Assembly (NCBI GenBank): GCA_027449005.1
Contig: DAIDML010000168.1
Coordinates: forward strand, 1 to 9,317
Length of the DNA stretch: 9,317 bases
Direction of reading: 5' to 3'
DNA from: Erysipelotrichaceae bacterium
GTDB taxonomy: Bacteria; Bacillota_I; Bacilli_A; Erysipelotrichales; Erysipelotrichaceae
Shown here: piece by piece, positions 6,797 to 9,317 of the stretch
How the letters are laid out: each line of letters begins with the position of its first letter
Numbering within the stretch: the stretch's first letter is position 1
Translations under genes and position numbers: made by a program
Notes under the pieces: model-generated
What the model was told of the DNA's origin: nothing
Seen by the model: only the letters and a program-made list of their open reading frames with translations
Database searches by the model: none

Positions 6797-6802
6797 GATA
6801 CC

Positions 6803-7966
6803 ATGATTTCAGAAACTATAACCTTCACACACGATGATAAAATCATCACTTTAATTCCTACGGCACACGTCTCTCAAGCCAGTGTTCAATTGGTTCATGA
6901 CACCATGAATACCATGGATTTTGATGCAGTCTTCATTGAATTGGATTCAAAACGACTTCATGCTTTAAAGCATCCTCAGGATTTTTCTACTTTGGATTTA
7001 ATGAGTGTGTTTAAACGTAAAGAAGTAGGATCACTTGTCATGCATTTGTTGTTAAGCACATTTCAGCGTAAGATTGCAGCTAACCTTGATGTTCCTTTAG
7101 GTGCTGAGATGAAAGCGGCTGTGGAAGAAGCAAGTCAACATCATTTACCTTTAATTCCTATGGATCGTGATGTCAGCATTACCATACAACGTGTCTTCCA
7201 TTCATTGTCCCTGTGGCAAAAACTTTCCTTAGGCAGCGATGTCCTATTGTCGTTGTTTGCGAGTGACAAAATTGATGAAGCTTCAATTGAACACCTCAAA
7301 CAACAAGACATTCTTGAAGATGCTCTTAAAGAACTCAGCAAGAAACTACCTAACATTAAAAGAACGCTCATTGATGAGCGTGATCATTACATGATGAACA
7401 AGATTCTTTCATCACCTTATAAGAATATAGTGGCGGTGATTGGAGCAGCCCATGCACCTGGCATGATTAAGGCTAAAGAGTCGCTTTTACCAATGAAAAA
7501 CATTTCCAGTGCCCCAATCAAAAAGAAATCCATCTGGGGATGGTTTATCCCACTCTCCATCCTATTGCTTATTGGGTTCACCTTCACACTTAATGCACAA
7601 AGTGGAGTTGATTCTATCGTGTCATGGATTTTAATCAATGGTTCCATGTCTGCACTGGGAACCGCCCTTGTGTTAGGACATCCTTTAGCCATCCTTACTG
7701 CCTTTGTGGCTGCACCGATCAGTTCTCTTTCTCCTTTATTGGCAGCAGGCTGGTTTGCGGGATTAGCCCAACTCTTCGCAAGCAAACCTAAAGTCAGTGA
7801 TTTAACTTCCATGAGTGATGATATCTTGTCCTTTAAGAAAGCCTTTAAGAATAAAGCTTTAAAAGTCTTATGGGTAACGGCTATGGCGAATATCTTTTCC
7901 TCAATAGCTACCTTCATTGCAGCAAGCTCGATAATAGAAACACTGTGGTCATTACTCTTTAAATAA
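6803..7966 (+). CDS. TraB-family membrane protein
   Basis: This 387-residue protein resembles the TraB/PrgY family (first known from enterococcal pheromone shutdown), related to Tiki-type putative metalloproteases. The N-terminal soluble domain (1-240) holds the family landmarks: PTAHVSQASV with His22, FIELDSKR with Glu46, LGAEMKAAVEEA (99-110), IPMDRDVSITIQR (118-130), LIDERD (189-194), and VIGAAHAPGM with His217. About four hydrophobic segments follow (roughly 243-265, 270-295, 297-326 and 355-383), so the enzyme-like domain would be tethered to the membrane. The first GxxH motif reads PTAH here, with Pro replacing Gly; the second (GAAH) is intact. It is the only plus-strand gene, diverging from cdaA by 104 bp. 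Substrate and role in chromosomal copies are unknown, and no conjugation or pheromone genes are nearby. The start was chosen because no upstream start or ribosome site is available. Confidence 0.85.
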   Translation: MISETITFTHDDKIITLIPTAHVSQASVQLVHDTMNTMDFDAVFIELDSKRLHALKHPQDFSTLDLMSVFKRKEVGSLVMHLLLSTFQRKIAANLDVPLGAEMKAAVEEASQHHLPLIPMDRDVSITIQRVFHSLSLWQKLSLGSDVLLSLFASDKIDEASIEHLKQQDILEDALKELSKKLPNIKRTLIDERDHYMMNKILSSPYKNIVAVIGAAHAPGMIKAKESLLPMKNISSAPIKKKSIWGWFIPLSILLLIGFTFTLNAQSGVDSIVSWILINGSMSALGTALVLGHPLAILTAFVAAPISSLSPLLAAGWFAGLAQLFASKPKVSDLTSMSDDILSFKKAFKNKALKVLWVTAMANIFSSIATFIAASSIIETLWSLLFK

Positions 7967-7992
7967 AGCATCGCTGGTTGCGATGCTTTTTC
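7965..7992. terminator. Shared terminator between convergent traB-family gene and trpP
   Basis: AAAGCATCGC and GCGATGCTTT form a perfect 10-bp stem (7965-7974 with 7980-7989) with a 5-base loop. On the plus strand it ends in TTTTTC, a good terminator for the TraB-family gene. On the minus strand it is followed by ATTT, a weaker U-tract that could end trpP. The stem begins inside the traB-family stop codon, and the trpP stop is three bases from its other end. Confidence 0.88.
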
Positions 7993-7994
7993 AT

Positions 7995-8516
7995 TCATAT
8001 CAAGGCTGTAGATGGATCCAAGTTAGGTTTAACCATGGTTTGAAAGAGTTTAAACAAGATTGCGCCACTCAGTGCATTCGCAATGGCCGTTGGAATAACC
8101 ACAATCACAAACAAAGTACTTAATGGAGCAGGAAGCCCCACAATCAATAAGGCACTGGTTAAGAACACCAATCCACTAAAGAGGGTAATGACACCACTGA
8201 TTAGTCCTAACACAAGCATAGAGTGTTTACTTAGTGTCACTTTAATAAGGACTAACGTTAATAAAGCAGAAGCAATCTTATCAATGATGTTAGGAATTTG
8301 ACCTCCTGGAAAGCCAGTCGTTAGTGCAGCTAATAGTCCCGCCGCTGCTCCAATGATGAGCGTATTTCTTAATCTTGGTTGCGAAAGAATCGCAATCACC
8401 ATGGTTGCCAATAAGAAATCAGGTTTAACTCCTCCAAAGATGGGTGGGACTAAGCTGTGTAAGACAAGTCCAATGGCTAATAAAATGGCCGCTAATGCTA
8501 GATCTTTTGTTTTCAT
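7995..8516 (-). CDS. trpP: Tryptophan transporter TrpP
   Basis: This is a small integral membrane protein of 173 residues, the usual length for TrpP, which mediates tryptophan uptake in Firmicutes. The match to B. subtilis TrpP as I remember it is extensive: a MKTK start, AIGLVLHSLVPP (15-26), GGVKPDFL (28-35), LTTGFPGGQIPNIIDK (66-81) and SALLIVGLPAP (121-131). About five hydrophobic helices cover nearly the whole length. AAAGGA sits eight bases before the ATG. It is preceded by a T-box leader with a TGG specifier, which independently supports tryptophan as substrate and implies induction when tRNA-Trp is uncharged. It appears monocistronic. Confidence 0.95.
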   Translation of the reverse strand: MKTKDLALAAILLAIGLVLHSLVPPIFGGVKPDFLLATMVIAILSQPRLRNTLIIGAAAGLLAALTTGFPGGQIPNIIDKIASALLTLVLIKVTLSKHSMLVLGLISGVITLFSGLVFLTSALLIVGLPAPLSTLFVIVVIPTAIANALSGAILFKLFQTMVKPNLDPSTALI

Positions 8517-8543
8517 AATGGGTTTCCTTTCATATTATGAAAT

Positions 8544-8580
8544 AAACAAAAAGCACCCATCGCCTAGGAGCAATGGGTGC
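8544..8580 (-). terminator. Regulatory terminator of the trpP T-box leader
   Basis: GCACCCATTGC pairs with GCGATGGGTGC (8580-8570 with 8563-8553; one G-U pair) around the 6-base loop TCCTAG, followed by TTTTTGTTT. It starts immediately after the T-box core, which is the expected arrangement for a switch between antiterminator and terminator. Confidence 0.92.
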
Positions 8581-8794
8581 GTTGCGGTGCCATCCTAATT
8601 ATCGTTAAAACGATATCTTTATCGACTACTACCATAGTCGTGCTGTCTGATAACGCTTAGCTTGCGTCTTAGCTACTTGATTCGCCTTGCTCTCATGGAC
8701 CCATTCACACTAGTCTTATCACTGATTTACACCATCCATCAGTTCTCTATGCATAAGAGATAGTCTTACTATTTTCCATTCAACGATTTGATTT
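8544..8794 (-). ncRNA. T-box riboswitch, tryptophan-specific (trpP leader)
   Basis: The T-box core AGGATGGCACCGC is at 8596-8584. Its TGGC matches a tRNA discriminator G, as in tRNA-Trp. The stem I distal region shows the typical pattern ACTGAT-GGATGGTGTAA-ATCAGT, with AGTA on the 5' side. The specifier TGG (Trp) at 8703-8701 sits in GTGAA-TGG-GTCC. Hairpins CGACTA-TGGTAG-TAGTCG (8640-8623) and ATCGTT-TT-AACGAT lie between stem I and the core. The specifier agrees with the downstream tryptophan transporter. This element occupies almost all of the 316-bp gap between trpP and the next gene. Confidence 0.95.
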
Positions 8795-8800
8795 GTTTGT

Positions 8801-8829
8801 ATTATACCAACTCTTTTTTCACAAGGCAA
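8801..8829 (-). promoter_or_regulatory. Promoter of the trpP T-box transcript
   Basis: TTGCCT (8829-8824), 17 bp and TATAAT (8806-8801), with an upstream TG giving the extended form TGG-TATAAT. Transcription should begin near 8794. The -35 starts four bases after the stop codon of the upstream gene. Confidence 0.8.
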
Positions 8830-8832
8830 GCA

Positions 8833-9317
8833 TTACTGCTTCCAAAGATCAAAGGGATACACATGATTCTCTTTAAGTTGTTTCAATGCTTGTACAACTC
8901 TTTCACGATCTTCTTGATAAGTAATACCATACCACGCATCTTCTGAAGACAATACTTTAACTTTACATGCCTCAAGTTCTAAACACTGTGAAATCATGGT
9001 AGGTAAGACATGTTCAGATTTGAGAGGATCATTCAAGGCTTGTGTTGATAAAAAGGCATCAAACACGTCATAGGCTAGTGACATGATGCTTTCATCAAAT
9101 CCCCAGAAATTCATGGAAACCAAAGCTTCATCATCAATTGGAAACCATGTGTCTTCTTTTAAGTATTCATGCCCAGAAGTAGAACGGCGAATGTCTTTGA
9201 TTTCATCCACCTGGGTTAAATAACCCCCTTCTGACGTACACACTCCACGAGTCACCGTTCCATGTTCAGAGGTTGTGTTCTTTAAACGGTAGCCCATCAT
9301 AGCATACTCATAGTGGT
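8833..9317 (-). CDS. C-terminal part of a nucleotidyltransferase (NTP-transferase) family protein, 5' end outside window
   Basis: The frame is open from the window edge to a TAA at 8833, giving 160 visible residues. It continues upstream of the internal MMGY without a stop (the edge codons read HYEYA), so the start lies beyond 9317. I recognise the C-terminal half of a family annotated as nucleotidyltransferases related to glucose-1-phosphate thymidylyl/uridylyltransferases: GYRLKNTTSEHGTVTRGVC, VSMNFWGFDESI, KVKVLSSEDAWYGITYQEDRERVV and the terminal YPFDLWKQ. The nucleotide-binding GxGxRxG signature would be in the missing N-terminus. The substrate is unknown; related genes are found beside aminoglycoside-phosphotransferase-like kinases, but none is visible here. 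No clear terminator separates it from the trpP promoter. Confidence 0.82.
   Translation of the reverse strand, partial: HYEYAMMGYRLKNTTSEHGTVTRGVCTSEGGYLTQVDEIKDIRRSTSGHEYLKEDTWFPIDDEALVSMNFWGFDESIMSLAYDVFDAFLSTQALNDPLKSEHVLPTMISQCLELEACKVKVLSSEDAWYGITYQEDRERVVQALKQLKENHVYPFDLWKQ

Noticed and set aside
7417..7998. 193-codon open frame on the minus strand opposite the TraB-family gene
   Set aside because: The plus-strand protein in the same place has clear family motifs and membrane helices. The reverse frame has no ribosome site, resembles no protein I recognise, and would run across the shared terminator.
8083..8598. Plus-strand open frames opposite trpP and its leader
   Set aside because: They are shadows of trpP and of the Trp T-box terminator, with no ribosome sites or recognisable protein motifs.
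1..9317. Mobile element, CRISPR array, prophage or defence island
   Set aside because: No transposase, integrase, recombinase, spaced repeats, terminal inverted repeats or defence-type domains are seen. All genes look chromosomal and similar in composition.

Overview
The window looks like chromosomal housekeeping DNA from a low-GC Gram-positive bacterium (Bacillota). Support for this: two tRNA-sensing T-box riboswitches, the CdaA-CdaR-GlmM gene order typical of Firmicutes, a TrpP-type tryptophan importer, strong AGGAGG-like ribosome binding sites and near-consensus sigma-A promoters. An Erysipelotrichia-like lineage is possible, but that is a low-confidence impression. Nothing suggests a mobile element, phage, CRISPR array or defence island. 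All genes but one lie on the minus strand.

Reading along the minus strand (right to left): (1) 9317-8833 is the C-terminal part of a sugar-phosphate-nucleotidyltransferase-like protein cut by the window edge. (2) 8829-7995 is a tryptophan-regulated unit: promoter, Trp T-box leader with a TGG specifier and intrinsic terminator, then trpP. (3) 7966-6803, on the plus strand, is a TraB-family membrane protein. It converges on trpP through a shared terminator and diverges from cdaA. (4) 6754-2947 is the cdaA-cdaR-glmM operon: diadenylate cyclase (c-di-AMP synthesis), its YbbR-domain membrane regulator, and phosphoglucosamine mutase. It ends in a terminator that overlaps the glmM stop codon. (5) 2843-1438 is an asparagine-regulated unit: a perfect TTGACA-N17-TATAAT promoter, a T-box leader with a candidate AAC specifier, and asnA (ammonia-dependent asparagine synthetase), followed by a terminator. 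(6) 1437-1 is an OmpR-family response regulator and its sensor histidine kinase, which the window edge cuts just after the phospho-accepting histidine.

The two T-box units each sense an uncharged tRNA (Trp or Asn) and answer by import or synthesis of that amino acid. The cda operon couples c-di-AMP signalling to production of glucosamine-1-phosphate for peptidoglycan. The two-component system has no recognisable target here.

I did not find a clear new system. The most unusual items are: a pair of cytosolic extensions (the CdaA C-terminus and the CdaR N-terminus) encoded on either side of the overlapping cdaA/cdaR junction; a perfect 15-bp tandem duplication just upstream of the asnA promoter; an 11-bp-phased direct repeat upstream of the response regulator; and an apparently leaderless TraB gene whose first GxxH motif is altered.
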